Shown piece after piece: positions 1 to 7,479 of a stretch of 64,000 nt of DNA. How positions within the stretch are numbered: the stretch's first letter is position 1; every line of letters begins with the position of its first letter. The notes under the pieces were generated by a model. It ran no database searches. It worked only from the letters and a program-made list of their open reading frames with translations, and had not been told where the DNA came from. The stretch lies in contig NC_015167.1 of NCBI RefSeq assembly GCF_000190595.1, positions 1,477,501 to 1,541,500 on the forward strand. Direction: 5' to 3'. A program made the translations under genes and the position numbers. The stretch is from Cellulophaga lytica DSM 7489 (GTDB lineage: Bacteria; Bacteroidota; Bacteroidia; Flavobacteriales; Flavobacteriaceae).

Positions 1-270
1 AATTTTAGCCTCATTTAGCTTTGTTTTAAGCTCGTTTACAGCTTTTGGTAGGTTGGTTTCACCTGTTAGTACATATTGTTTGTCTGCAGCTTTAGAATCA
101 ATATTAAAAAGAGCTACACGCTTATCTGGTGCATACTCTTGTTTTACTTGGTTTACATATTCTAAAACAGGATTTTCTGCTTCTGTAACTACTTCATTTT
201 TACAACTACCTAAAACCATTAATAATATAAGGGCTATAAATGGTATTTTAGAATTGATTTTCTTCATCAT
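1..270 (-). CDS. Partial lipoprotein, possible N-terminus of an NlpC/P60 (C40) peptidase
   Basis: The minus strand reads open from an ATG pair at 270/267 through the window edge, so only about 90 N-terminal residues are present. The first 22 residues form a lipoprotein signal: two lysines, a hydrophobic stretch (IPFIALILLMVLG) and a lipobox ending LGSC. The mature part contains DKRVALFNI followed by YVLTGETNLPKAVNELK. From memory this segment resembles the region before the SH3 and NlpC/P60 domains in C40 peptidases of Bacteroidota, which cut peptidoglycan stems, but the catalytic part lies outside the window and the call is tentative. The lipoprotein signal is directly visible; the enzyme family is inference. 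Either ATG could be the start. Confidence 0.5.
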   Translation of the reverse strand, partial: MMKKINSKIPFIALILLMVLGSCKNEVVTEAENPVLEYVNQVKQEYAPDKRVALFNIDSKAADKQYVLTGETNLPKAVNELKTKLNEAKI

Positions 271-408
271 TATAAACGTATTTATTTGGATGAGTGAAAT
301 TATGAAAATTTTATTTTAATGTAGACAAAATGAACATTGTAATGTTAATAACTACGTTAAAGTACTGTTAATCAGTATATAAATTAGGAAATTAAAGTTT
401 ATTTTATT

Positions 409-795
409 ATGTTGATAACTATGATAGAGACAGATAAAATTGAAAATACAGCGTTTATAAAAAAATCAATTGGCTATTTAGAATCTAGAGGGTTTACTAA
501 TATTAAGGCTGATGTAACTGATTGTGAAATTCCTAAGTCATACATTAGAAAAAGTACTGGCGATAAGGTAACACCAGATATTGTTGCTATGAAAAATGGA
601 AGAAAGTATTTTTTTGAAATAAGTTTAAAGTCTGATAAACCTAAACTTTTAAAATCTAAATGGCTGTTTTTAGACACTTTAAGTAGAATGAATTCTAACA
701 GATTTAGAATTATTACCACTAAGGGACATTTTAAATTTACAGATACAATGTTAGAAGATATAAACCTTACCAATAAAACACCTATAAAAATTTAG
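409..795 (+). CDS. Small conserved hypothetical protein, possible restriction-endonuclease-like fold
   Basis: A 128-residue soluble protein without signal peptide or membrane segment. The start may instead be the ATG at 421 (residue 5). Residues 51-74 contain a hydrophilic turn, T-P-D-I-V at 55-59, a short GRKYFF strand and FEISLK at 69-74. That order of an acidic residue, a hairpin and an E...K strand recalls the PD-(D/E)XK nuclease core (D57, E70, K74), but the spacing E70-x-x-x-K74 is longer than the usual E-x-K. The protein also has a helical N-terminal region (IKKSIGYLESRGF). It stands alone between a minus-strand lipoprotein gene and elaA, so context does not name a function. I recognise the type as a conserved flavobacterial hypothetical; the fold is an inference. 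Confidence 0.7.
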   Translation: MLITMIETDKIENTAFIKKSIGYLESRGFTNIKADVTDCEIPKSYIRKSTGDKVTPDIVAMKNGRKYFFEISLKSDKPKLLKSKWLFLDTLSRMNSNRFRIITTKGHFKFTDTMLEDINLTNKTPIKI

Positions 796-1232
796 TGTTT
801 GTACATTACCATATGTGGTATACCATCTTCCAAATATTCTTCACCATCTTCTTTAAAGCCTAAATTGTTATAGAATTTTAAAAGATATTTTTGAGCAGAT
901 ATTTTTATGGTAGTTTGTTGTAAATGTTCTTTTACAGCAGCTATAGATGCTTCCATAATACTATAACCGTATTTATGTTGCCTTTCAGATTTTTTAACTA
1001 CTACCCTACCAATACTAGCCTCTTTAAAATAATCTCCTGGTTTAAAAATACGTGTATAAGCTACTAATTTATCATTTTTAAAGCCTAAAACGTGTAGAGC
1101 ATTAAAATCTTTACCATCTATATCTTGGTAAACGCAATTTTGTTCTACAACAAAAATCTCTGATCTAAGTTGTAGAACTGCGTATAAGTCTTTTGTAGTA
1201 AGCTCATTAAAGCTTTTAACACATACAATCAT
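792..1232 (-). CDS. elaA: GNAT family N-acetyltransferase, ElaA type
   Basis: A 146-residue protein of the ElaA branch of GNAT acetyltransferases, which move an acetyl group from acetyl-CoA to an amine; the physiological substrate of ElaA is not established. The branch signature LRSEIFVVEQ is at residues 22-31, the acetyl-CoA-binding strand and loop IGRVVVKKSER at 74-84, and the C-terminal AQ...FYNNLGF motif at 113-126. Length matches the family. It starts 8 nt after the rpiB stop and so is probably the second gene of an rpiB-elaA operon. Its 3' end overlaps the 3' end of the convergent 409-795 gene by 4 nt. Confidence 0.88.
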   Translation of the reverse strand: MIVCVKSFNELTTKDLYAVLQLRSEIFVVEQNCVYQDIDGKDFNALHVLGFKNDKLVAYTRIFKPGDYFKEASIGRVVVKKSERQHKYGYSIMEASIAAVKEHLQQTTIKISAQKYLLKFYNNLGFKEDGEEYLEDGIPHMVMYKH

Positions 1233-1240
1233 TTATTGTA

Positions 1241-1672
1241 TTATTTGCAAGCTATTTTTTCTACTCTGTTTTGATGTCTTCCACCAGCAAATTCTGTATC
1301 TAAAAACGTATTTACCATTTCTAATGCTTGTGGTAAAGAAACAAAACGTGCAGGTATACTTAATATATTAGCATTGTTATGCTCACGTGTTAAAGAAACA
1401 ATTTCTTTAGTCCAGCATAAACCAGCTCTAACATTTTGGTATTTATTGGCTGTCATAGACACACCATTACCACTACCACATATAAGGATACCAAAATCTA
1501 CTTTTTTTGTATCTACATCTGCTGCAACTGGGTGCACAAAATCTGGGTAGTCTACACTATCATTACTATCTGTACCGTAGTTAGTTACTTCTATACCTTT
1601 AGATTTTAAAAGTTCTAATACCGCAAATTTATACTCTGTACCGGCGTGGTCATTACCTATAGCTATATGCAT
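1241..1672 (-). CDS. rpiB: Ribose-5-phosphate isomerase B
   Basis: A 143-residue RpiB/LacAB family isomerase that interconverts ribose 5-phosphate and ribulose 5-phosphate in the non-oxidative pentose phosphate pathway. Diagnostic elements are IGNDHAG at residues 5-11, the catalytic cysteine C65 within CGSGNGVSMTANK (65-77), REHNNANILSIPAR at 96-109 and GGRHQNRV at 130-137. Length and motif spacing are standard. It is the first gene of a probable minus-strand operon with elaA. A possible -7 box (TACTTTTG read on the minus strand, CAAAAGTA at 1700-1707) lies about 28 nt upstream of the ATG. Confidence 0.95.
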   Translation of the reverse strand: MHIAIGNDHAGTEYKFAVLELLKSKGIEVTNYGTDSNDSVDYPDFVHPVAADVDTKKVDFGILICGSGNGVSMTANKYQNVRAGLCWTKEIVSLTREHNNANILSIPARFVSLPQALEMVNTFLDTEFAGGRHQNRVEKIACK

Positions 1673-2292
1673 TATATTGTTTTTTGTAGTTTTACATTAC
1701 AAAAGTACAAATACCATTGTATATCCTATTCTAAAATTGTTAATAAATACAAACCCCCATTTTTACATACATTTTTGATAGTATCACATACAACTAACAA
1801 GTTGTTCACAACACTTTAATAACTATACAAAACATAAATTTTGTTTTTCGTAAAAATTGTTGCATTATAGCTTAGAATTTCTTCAACCAAATCTATTTTT
1901 TACTTTTTAGATAAAAGATATTAAGACTATTGTTAATAATGTAAACAATTTTTTAGCCATAAATTATTAAAAATTTGTTGTTAATAGAAGTTGTTAATAA
2001 CCGTTAATAATTATGGTAATAGATTGATTTCTAAATAAAAAGTTAAATATAAAGACTTAATAACTTTACAATAAATTTACATTACTGTTCAACACAAGAA
2101 ATATTACATAATTTTATTGTAGATATTAACACACTATTATAATCACCATTTTTTTTTAAAATTTAATAAAAGAAAAATAGTATATTATATATATGTTTAT
2201 AACAACGTTTTCTTTACTAAAAAATTAAGAAACTATTTAATTAAGATAAGAGTAGATTATAATTTGTAATTTACCAGAAATAAATAAAATGA
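1673..2292. other. AT-rich divergent gap with repeated TTGTTAATAA
   Basis: This 620-bp gap separates rpiB (minus) from rnr (plus) and contains no credible gene. It is very AT-rich and carries the same-strand decamer TTGTTAATAA at 1737-1746, 1930-1939 and 1991-2000, a one-base variant (TTGTTAATAG) at 1978-1987 and a further GTTAATAA at 2003-2010. The only DnaA-box-like word is TTGTTCACA near 1802, one mismatch from TTATNCACA. Promoters for both flanking genes must lie here; only the rpiB -7 box is easy to see. Confidence 0.6.
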
Positions 2293-4487
2293 ATGACTAA
2301 GAAAAAAAAGGACCTAAAAACCAAGACCGTAATCTTATTACTAAAGGTATATTTACGGTATTAGAAAAAGATCCTAATGCTAGTTATAACTATAAGCAAA
2401 TTGCTGCTAAATTAGGAATAACAGATGCAAATAAGAGAAATGTACTAGTAAAGAGATTAGTACAATTAAAAGAGAAAAAAAGAATTATAGAAGAAAGTAG
2501 AGGCAAATATAAAGCTGTAGCTAGGGATACTAAAACTTACCATACAGGTAAAGTAGATATTACTAGTAAAGGAAATGCCTATATAGTTATAGAAGGTTTA
2601 GAAGATGATGTATTTATCTCTAGCAATAAATTAAAAAAAGCTTTTCATAGAGATATTGTAGAAGTTTATATTTTTCCTAGAAGAAAAGGAAGAAAATTAG
2701 AAGGTGAAATCACTAAAATTATAGAAAGAGACAAAACTAACTTTGTTGGTATTGTACAATTGCAAAAGAATTACGCTTTTGTAACAGCTACAGATTTTAG
2801 AATGTATACAGATTTCTTTATTCCTAAGGATAAAGTTAATAATGCTAAAGATGGTGATAAAGTCATTGTAAAAATGAATGATTGGCCAGATGATGCAGAC
2901 TCACCTTACGGAGAAATTGTAGAAGTACTTGGTAAACCAGGAGAACATAATACAGAAATACATTCAATTTTAGCAGAATACGGATTACCTTATGAGTTTC
3001 CGTTAGAAGTAGAAAATTATGCTAATAAAATTGATACATCTATAAAAGCAGATGAAATTGCAAAACGTAAAGATATGCGAGATACGCTTACCTTTACTAT
3101 AGATCCTAAAGATGCAAAGGATTTTGATGATGCATTGTCTTTTGTAAAATTAGAAAATGGTAATTATGAAATAGGAGTTCATATTGCAGATGTATCTCAT
3201 TACTTACAACCAGACACTATTTTAGATGATGAGGCCTATGACAGGGCTACATCTGTATATTTAGTAGATCGTGTTGTACCAATGTTACCAGAAGTTTTAT
3301 CTAACAATGCTTGTTCTTTAAGACCAAATGAAGAAAAATATACATTCTCTGCAGTTTTTGAGATTAATGAAAAAGCAGAACTTATTAACCAATGGTTTGG
3401 TAGAACTGTAATAAACTCTAATGAACGTTTTGCTTATGAAGAAGCACAACATATAATAGAAACGGGAGAAAATACCATTCCAGAGGCTATTTCTATTAGA
3501 GAAAACGGAGCTTATAGTGTTAGTAATGAAATTGTTGAAGCTACACTAACATTAGATAAATTAGCAAAAATTATGCGTGGTAAACGTATGAATGCTGGAG
3601 CTATTTCTTTTGATAAAGTAGAAGTTAGGTTTAGTTTAGATGAAGACGCAAATCCAACTGGTGTTTACTTTAAAGAGTCTAAAGATGCCAATAAACTTAT
3701 TGAAGAGTTTATGTTACTAGCAAACAGAAAAGTAGCTGAGTTTATAGGAAAACAAAAACCAGAAAAAACTTTTATATATAGAGTTCATGATGAGCCAAAC
3801 GAAGAAAAATTAGCCAATTTAAATGGCATCATTTCTAGGTTTGGTCATAAACTAGATTTTAAAAGTAAAAAAACTATAAGTAGTTCTTTAAACCAATTGT
3901 TAGAAGATGTAAAAGGTAAAAAAGAACAAAACTTAGTAGATACGCTTGCTATACGTAGTATGAGTAAAGCTATTTATACCACAGATAATATAGGACATTA
4001 CGGTTTGGCTTTTAATTACTATTCTCATTTTACCTCTCCAATACGTAGGTATCCAGATGTTATGGTTCACCGTTTATTACAACATTATTTAGATGGTGGA
4101 GCAAGTGCAAAACAAGAAATTTATGAAGAAAAATGTAAGCATTCTTCAGATATGGAAGGTTTGGCAGCAAGTGCAGAAAGAGATTCTATCAAATACATGC
4201 AAATTAAATTTATGGATGATCATAAAGATTCAGAATTTGTAGGTGTAATATCTGGTGTAACAGAATGGGGCATTTATGTAGAAATTATAGATAATAAATG
4301 CGAGGGTATGGTGCGTATAAGAGATATTAAAGACGATTACTATACTTTTGATGAAAAAAGCTATTCTATAGTAGGGCAACGTACAAACAACAGCTACCAG
4401 TTAGGAGAGCAAGTTGTAGTAATGGTTAAAAGCACAGATTTAGTAAAAAGACATTTAGATTTTTCATTACTTAGAAAGGCAGAATAA
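2293..4487 (+). CDS. rnr: Ribonuclease R, with an apparent frameshift in an A8 tract after codon 6
   Basis: RNase R is a processive 3'-to-5' exoribonuclease that degrades structured RNA. The expected start, ATG at 2293, reads MTKKKK and then enters a frame that stops at 2362-2364. The rest of the protein (GPKNQDRNLITKGIF onward) lies in the -1 frame from 2310 and is open to 4487. The two frames meet at A-AAA-AAG (2304-2310), so a -1 shift there gives about 731 residues, a normal flavobacterial length. The joined product has an N-terminal winged-helix region (NYKQIAAKLGI), cold-shock domains, the RNB catalytic domain with DAKDFDDAL (from about 3112) and RRYPDVMVHRLL (from about 4045), and a C-terminal S1 domain. 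The -1 frame has no ATG before a TTG at 2760, and starting there would remove the winged-helix and a cold-shock domain. A sequencing indel, transcript slippage or programmed frameshifting could each explain it. Confidence 0.9.
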
Positions 4488-4545
4488 AGTATTTTTGGAA
4501 CGAAATTTGTAAATTAGATTAGGAATTATACCTAAAAATATTAAA

Positions 4546-5226
4546 ATGAATAAGTTAACCTTATTTACGCTGTTATTTTTTGCTATTAGTTTAGCAAATG
4601 CGCAAAACGAAAAAATTACACAAAAGTTAGATAATTTTACAGAAGTTAAAGCTTTTGACGGTTTATCTGTGAATCTAATAAAATCTACTAAAAATGAAGC
4701 AGTTATAACAGGGGCTAATACACAAAAAGTTGCAATTGTTAATAATGATGGTGTTCTAAAACTACGTATGGAATTGGATAAAATTTTTAGTGGTTATAGA
4801 ACTTTTATAGATTTATATTATACAGATAATTTAACTGTTATAGATGTAAATGAAGATGCAAGAATTAGCTCTAATGAAACTATAAAACAGGATTTGTTAG
4901 AGTTAAAATCTCAAGAAGGTGGCGAGTTAATTATAGATGCTCAGGTAACACAACTATTAGTAAAATCCGTTACTGGTGGTGTTATTACTTCTAACGGTTT
5001 TGCTAAAAACCAAGATATAAAAATTAATACAGGTGGTATTTATTACGGTAAAAACTTTGAAACTGAGCTTACAACAATTAGTGTAAATGCTGGTGGAAAT
5101 GCAGAAATAAATGCAACAAATTATGTACAAGCCACTGTAAAAGCCGGTGGTGAAGTTTTGGTTTACGGAGACCCAGCAAAAATGGATGAGAAAACCGTTT
5201 TTGGTGGTAAAATTATTAGAAAATAG
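4546..5226 (+). CDS. Secreted GIN-domain (DUF2807) protein
   Basis: A 226-residue exported protein. Residues 1-19 are a signal peptide (LTLFTLLFFAISLANA before QNE). The mature part is the head-GIN domain, a right-handed beta-helix-like fold with many short G/N-rich strands: FTEVKAFDGLSVNLI near the start, then repeated motifs such as VNAGGNAEINATN and VKAGGEVLVYG, ending with the usual GGKIIRK tail. GIN-domain proteins are abundant in Bacteroidota envelopes, but their job is not established. The gene follows rnr by 58 nt and precedes a LysE exporter by 12 nt, so it may be cotranscribed with either. No catalytic residues are recognised. Confidence 0.85.
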   Translation: MNKLTLFTLLFFAISLANAQNEKITQKLDNFTEVKAFDGLSVNLIKSTKNEAVITGANTQKVAIVNNDGVLKLRMELDKIFSGYRTFIDLYYTDNLTVIDVNEDARISSNETIKQDLLELKSQEGGELIIDAQVTQLLVKSVTGGVITSNGFAKNQDIKINTGGIYYGKNFETELTTISVNAGGNAEINATNYVQATVKAGGEVLVYGDPAKMDEKTVFGGKIIRK

Positions 5227-5238
5227 AAAAACTATTAC

Positions 5239-5904
5239 ATGTTAGATGATATACAGGCAGCAATACCATTAGGCTTTTTTTTAAGTTTTATGATTGGTCC
5301 TGTTTTTTTTGTTCTTCTAGAAACTAGTGCTGTTAAAGGTTTTAGAGCTGCATTGGTTTTTGACCTTGGTGTTATTTTAGCAGATGTTTTATTTTTAACT
5401 GTTGCTTATTTTAGTAGTTACCAATTATTAGAAAACCTAAGTAATTTACCAGGATTATATATTTTTGGTGGTGTTATATTACTTGTTTATGGCATAATTG
5501 TAATTATAAAAAAACCTGTAAAAGAAAAGCCAACTCAACTTAAATCTAGTAAAAGCGCTTACCTAAGTTTATTTATTAAAGGCTTTTTATTAAACTTTAT
5601 AAATATAGGTGTTTTGGTATTTTGGTTGGGTGTAATTTTAGTAGTAGGCCCAAGTTTAGATAACAATCCTAACAGAATTTTAGTTTTCTTTTCTGCTATG
5701 CTAGGCACATATTTTATTACAGACATAATTAAAATATTATTAGCTAAACAATTAAAAAGATACTTAACTCCAAAACGTATTTTTTTAACTAAAAAAATAT
5801 TAGGTATTATACTTGTTATTTGTGGTTTAGTACTTATAACCAAAGGGTTTTTACCTAAAGACCAATTAAATATACAAGAAGGATTAGAGTTATTAGAAAA
5901 ATAA
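5239..5904 (+). CDS. LysE/RhtB family transporter
   Basis: A 221-residue inner-membrane protein of the LysE/RhtB superfamily, whose members export amino acids and related small molecules. The N-terminal half shows the family signature (PLGFFLSFMIGPVFFVLLET, residues 10-29), followed by hydrophobic segments around residues 38-60, 70-90, 110-135, 147-165 and 183-203, which gives about six membrane spans. A lysine-rich cytoplasmic loop (KKPVKEKPTQLKSSK) lies near residues 90-105. The substrate cannot be told from sequence. It is 12 nt after the GIN-domain gene and 26 nt before the Clp N-domain gene, consistent with one transcript. Confidence 0.85.
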   Translation: MLDDIQAAIPLGFFLSFMIGPVFFVLLETSAVKGFRAALVFDLGVILADVLFLTVAYFSSYQLLENLSNLPGLYIFGGVILLVYGIIVIIKKPVKEKPTQLKSSKSAYLSLFIKGFLLNFINIGVLVFWLGVILVVGPSLDNNPNRILVFFSAMLGTYFITDIIKILLAKQLKRYLTPKRIFLTKKILGIILVICGLVLITKGFLPKDQLNIQEGLELLEK

Positions 5905-5930
5905 TTTTTTAAATACTATTGTGTACAAAA

Positions 5931-6416
5931 ATGGAATTTGATTCTGAACTAGAAAAAATAATAGCTAATAGTAGACTAGTAGCTATAGATTTAAATTCCG
6001 AATATATTTCTTCTTTTCATTTTTTAATAGCTACTTTAAAATCTAATAATGTTGCTCAAAAAATATTTAAATCTAACGATTGGAAATTTCAAAAATTAAT
6101 AGAACTCTTAAAATCAGATGATAAAAAAATACTTAGTAAGTACTATTTAACTAAAGAGTTTAATAATGTTTTAAAAAATGGTTCATTTTATGCTCGCATT
6201 TATTCAGATAAAAAAGTTAATCCAGAACATATAATACTTGCTATGCTAGCTGATAAAAATAGCTATGCTGGTAATTATTTAAATGAAATAGAAATGGATT
6301 ATTTTAAATTTAAAAAAGAATGTGAGAAAATTAGAAGCATAAAATCTAATAAATTTCTAGAATTTTTTGGTAGCAATAAACGCTTAGTTTCTTTAGGATT
6401 GCTTTCTATTATATAA
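5931..6416 (+). CDS. Stand-alone Clp N-domain protein
   Basis: About 161 residues beginning MEFDSELEKII at the ATG at 5931; a GTG at 5919 would add four residues but looks less likely. The sequence has the two-repeat helical pattern of the Clp amino-terminal domain: helix 1 EKIIANSRLVAIDLNSEYIS with FHFLIATLKS, and a second repeat ending VNPEHIILAMLAD. In ClpA/ClpC such domains bind substrates or adaptors in front of AAA+ ATPase modules, but no Walker motifs follow here. The C-terminus ends in a hydrophobic LVSLGLLSII. Role unknown; it could bind Clp adaptors or proteins without unfoldase activity. Family assignment is moderately secure, function is not. Confidence 0.7.
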   Translation: MEFDSELEKIIANSRLVAIDLNSEYISSFHFLIATLKSNNVAQKIFKSNDWKFQKLIELLKSDDKKILSKYYLTKEFNNVLKNGSFYARIYSDKKVNPEHIILAMLADKNSYAGNYLNEIEMDYFKFKKECEKIRSIKSNKFLEFFGSNKRLVSLGLLSII

Positions 6417-6459
6417 AATTGATTTTAAGACAGATAATTTTATAGCTATAACTACAAAC

Positions 6460-6489
6460 AAAAAAACCTCCACGTTAGTGAAGGTTTTT
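6460..6489 (-). terminator. Terminator hairpin, repeat copy 1
   Basis: On the minus strand, AAACCTTCAC pairs with GTGGAGGTTT around a TAAC loop, with A and T runs on the two sides. It is identical to the hairpin that serves tRNA-Cys, but here it has no complete gene upstream. Confidence 0.7.
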
Positions 6490-6607
6490 GAGGCATCGAG
6501 TATCCCGAAGCTTCGGGAGAACTGCTGTACATTTTATTAAATAATAGGATATTATTATGTAATTGTTTGATTTTAAGACAGATAATTTTATAGTTATAAC
6601 TACAAAC

Positions 6608-6637
6608 AAAAAAACCTCCACGTTAGTGAAGGTTTTT
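6608..6637 (-). terminator. Terminator hairpin, repeat copy 2
   Basis: Same CCTTCAC/GTGGAGG stem and TAAC loop as in the flanking copies; the tRNA fragment upstream of it is truncated and carries the palindrome. Confidence 0.7.
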
Positions 6638-6756
6638 GAGGCATCGAGCATCCCGAAGCTTCGGGAGAACTGCTATACATTTTATTAAATAAATAGGAAA
6701 TTATTATGTAATTATTTGATTTTAAGATAGATAATTTTATAGCTATAACTACAAAC

Positions 6757-6786
6757 AAAAAAACCTCCACGTTAGTGAAGGTTTTT
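6757..6786 (-). terminator. Terminator of tRNA-Cys, repeat copy 3
   Basis: The hairpin begins immediately after the tRNA-Cys 3' end on the minus strand (CCTTCAC-TAAC-GTGGAGG followed by a run of T). It is placed exactly as a rho-independent terminator should be. Confidence 0.85.
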
Positions 6787-6787
6787 G

Positions 6788-6858
6788 AGGCATCGAGCAG
6801 ATTCGAACTGCTGTACAAGCTTTTGCAGAGCTCTGCCTAGCCACTCGGCCACGATGCC
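6788..6858 (-). tRNA. tRNA-Cys (GCA)
   Basis: A full cloverleaf folds on the minus strand. The acceptor stem pairs GGCATCG with CGATGCC, with discriminator U73 as expected for cysteine. The D stem is GCC/GGC, the anticodon stem GAGCT/AGCTT encloses the loop CTGCAAA with anticodon GCA, and the T stem AGCAG/CTGCT encloses TTCGAAT. Length is 71 nt; CCA is not encoded. It has its own promoter (6872-6901) and terminator (6757-6786). Confidence 0.95.
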
Positions 6859-6871
6859 ATTTTTTGGACTG

Positions 6872-6901
6872 CAAACTTACAAAAATAAATTCATAAGCAA
6901 A
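6872..6901 (-). promoter_or_regulatory. Promoter of tRNA-Cys (Bacteroidota type)
   Basis: Read on the minus strand, TTTG (6901-6898), an 18-nt spacer, and TAAGTTTG (6879-6872) match the Bacteroidota -33 and -7 consensus TTTG/TAnnTTTG. The -7 box ends 13 nt before the tRNA 5' end. Confidence 0.75.
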
Positions 6902-6936
6902 TAAGTTTTTTAAAATCAATTTTGCATTTTTTTTCG

Positions 6937-7008
6937 AGGCATCGAGTGGATTCGAACCACTATGCTAATCCTTGCGGGATTATGTCTATCCATTTCGACC
7001 ACAATGCC
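6937..7008 (-). tRNA. Second tRNA-Cys-like gene (GCA) with C at position 33
   Basis: Minus strand. The acceptor stem GGCATTG/CGATGCC has one T-G wobble, with U73. The D stem is GTC/GAC, and the T stem AGTGG/CCACT encloses TTCGAAT. The anticodon stem TAATC/GATTA encloses CCGCAAG, which places GCA at 34-36 but C rather than the near-universal U at position 33. It shares acceptor ends and discriminator with the neighbouring tRNA-Cys but differs through the arms, so it is a divergent paralogue. It may be functional, specialised or decaying. Confidence 0.8.
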
Positions 7009-7027
7009 ATTTATGCGGGGGAGAGTT

Positions 7028-7035
7028 CAAATGTA
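7028..7035 (-). promoter_or_regulatory. -7 box for the second tRNA gene
   Basis: TACATTTG read on the minus strand fits TAnnTTTG and ends 19 nt before the tRNA 5' end. No clear TTTG element is seen further upstream. Confidence 0.45.
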
Positions 7036-7074
7036 CATATATTTATATGTATAAAAAATTTACTAATATGCAGT

Positions 7075-7431
7075 TTAACGAGTTAATTGCAATGTTATCG
7101 AAACCATTTCTACATCTCCTCCTATTGGTGGGTTTAATTTAGAAACTGTTACTTCAGATTCTGTAACAATAGGTAATTCTAAAAAAATACGATCTATAAT
7201 ACGTTTGGCTACATGTTCTAATAATTTAGATCTTATGGCCATTTCTTCTTTTACAATATGGTTAATATGTACATAGTCTACAGTATCTACTAAATCATCT
7301 GATATTGATGCTTTACTTAAATCTGCATTTACACTAACATTAACTACATAATCACTACCAATTAATGCTTCTTCATTTAAGCATCCGTGGTAAGCATATG
7401 TTTTAATAGTACTTACTGTTATTTTTCCCAT
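7075..7431 (-). CDS. folB: Dihydroneopterin aldolase
   Basis: A 118-residue FolB of the tunnelling-fold family; it converts 7,8-dihydroneopterin to 6-hydroxymethyl-dihydropterin and glycolaldehyde in folate synthesis. Visible family elements are AYHGCLNEE at residues 13-21, TVDY at 50-53, LLEHVAKRI at 70-78 with the active-site glutamate, and the catalytic lysine in KLNPP (98-102). Length is standard for this octameric enzyme. It lies downstream of sprF on the same strand, but a TAAGTTTG -7 box (CAAACTTA at 7451-7458) sits 19 nt upstream of its ATG, so it is probably transcribed on its own. Confidence 0.93.
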   Translation of the reverse strand: MGKITVSTIKTYAYHGCLNEEALIGSDYVVNVSVNADLSKASISDDLVDTVDYVHINHIVKEEMAIRSKLLEHVAKRIIDRIFLELPIVTESEVTVSKLNPPIGGDVEMVSITLQLTR

Positions 7432-7450
7432 TAGGTTTAGTTTAGATTTG

Positions 7451-7458
7451 CAAACTTA
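7451..7458 (-). promoter_or_regulatory. -7 box for folB
   Basis: TAAGTTTG on the minus strand, 19 nt upstream of the folB ATG and just before the end of sprF, matches TAnnTTTG. No clear -33 element is seen. Confidence 0.4.
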
Positions 7459-7479
7459 ACTAATAGAATTAATAAAAAC

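Larger units (their letters stand above)
6421..6787 (-). repeat. Three tandem copies of a terminator plus tRNA-Cys 3'-end cassette (period about 148 bp)
   Basis: Copies start at 6421, 6569 and 6718, each beginning GATTTTAAGA(C/T)AGATAATTT. Every copy holds the same terminator hairpin and then the last bases of a tRNA-Cys gene read on the minus strand (GGCATCGAG). In the first two copies the T-loop segment is replaced by the 16-bp palindrome TCCCGAAGCTTCGGGA (6503-6518 and 6651-6666), after which tRNA-like GAACTGCT(G/A)TACA resumes and the homology gives way to an AT-rich spacer. The third copy runs into the intact tRNA-Cys. The arrangement looks like repeated duplication of the 3' end of tRNA-Cys together with its terminator. 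Confidence 0.9.

Noticed and set aside
2760-4487. TTG at 2760 as the start of RNase R
   Set aside because: The same frame is open upstream to 2301 and encodes a clear RNase R N-terminus, so this start would cut off real domains.
6600-6818. 72-codon minus-strand frame across the repeats
   Set aside because: It reads through terminator hairpins and tRNA ends and its sequence is duplicated only because the DNA is repeated.
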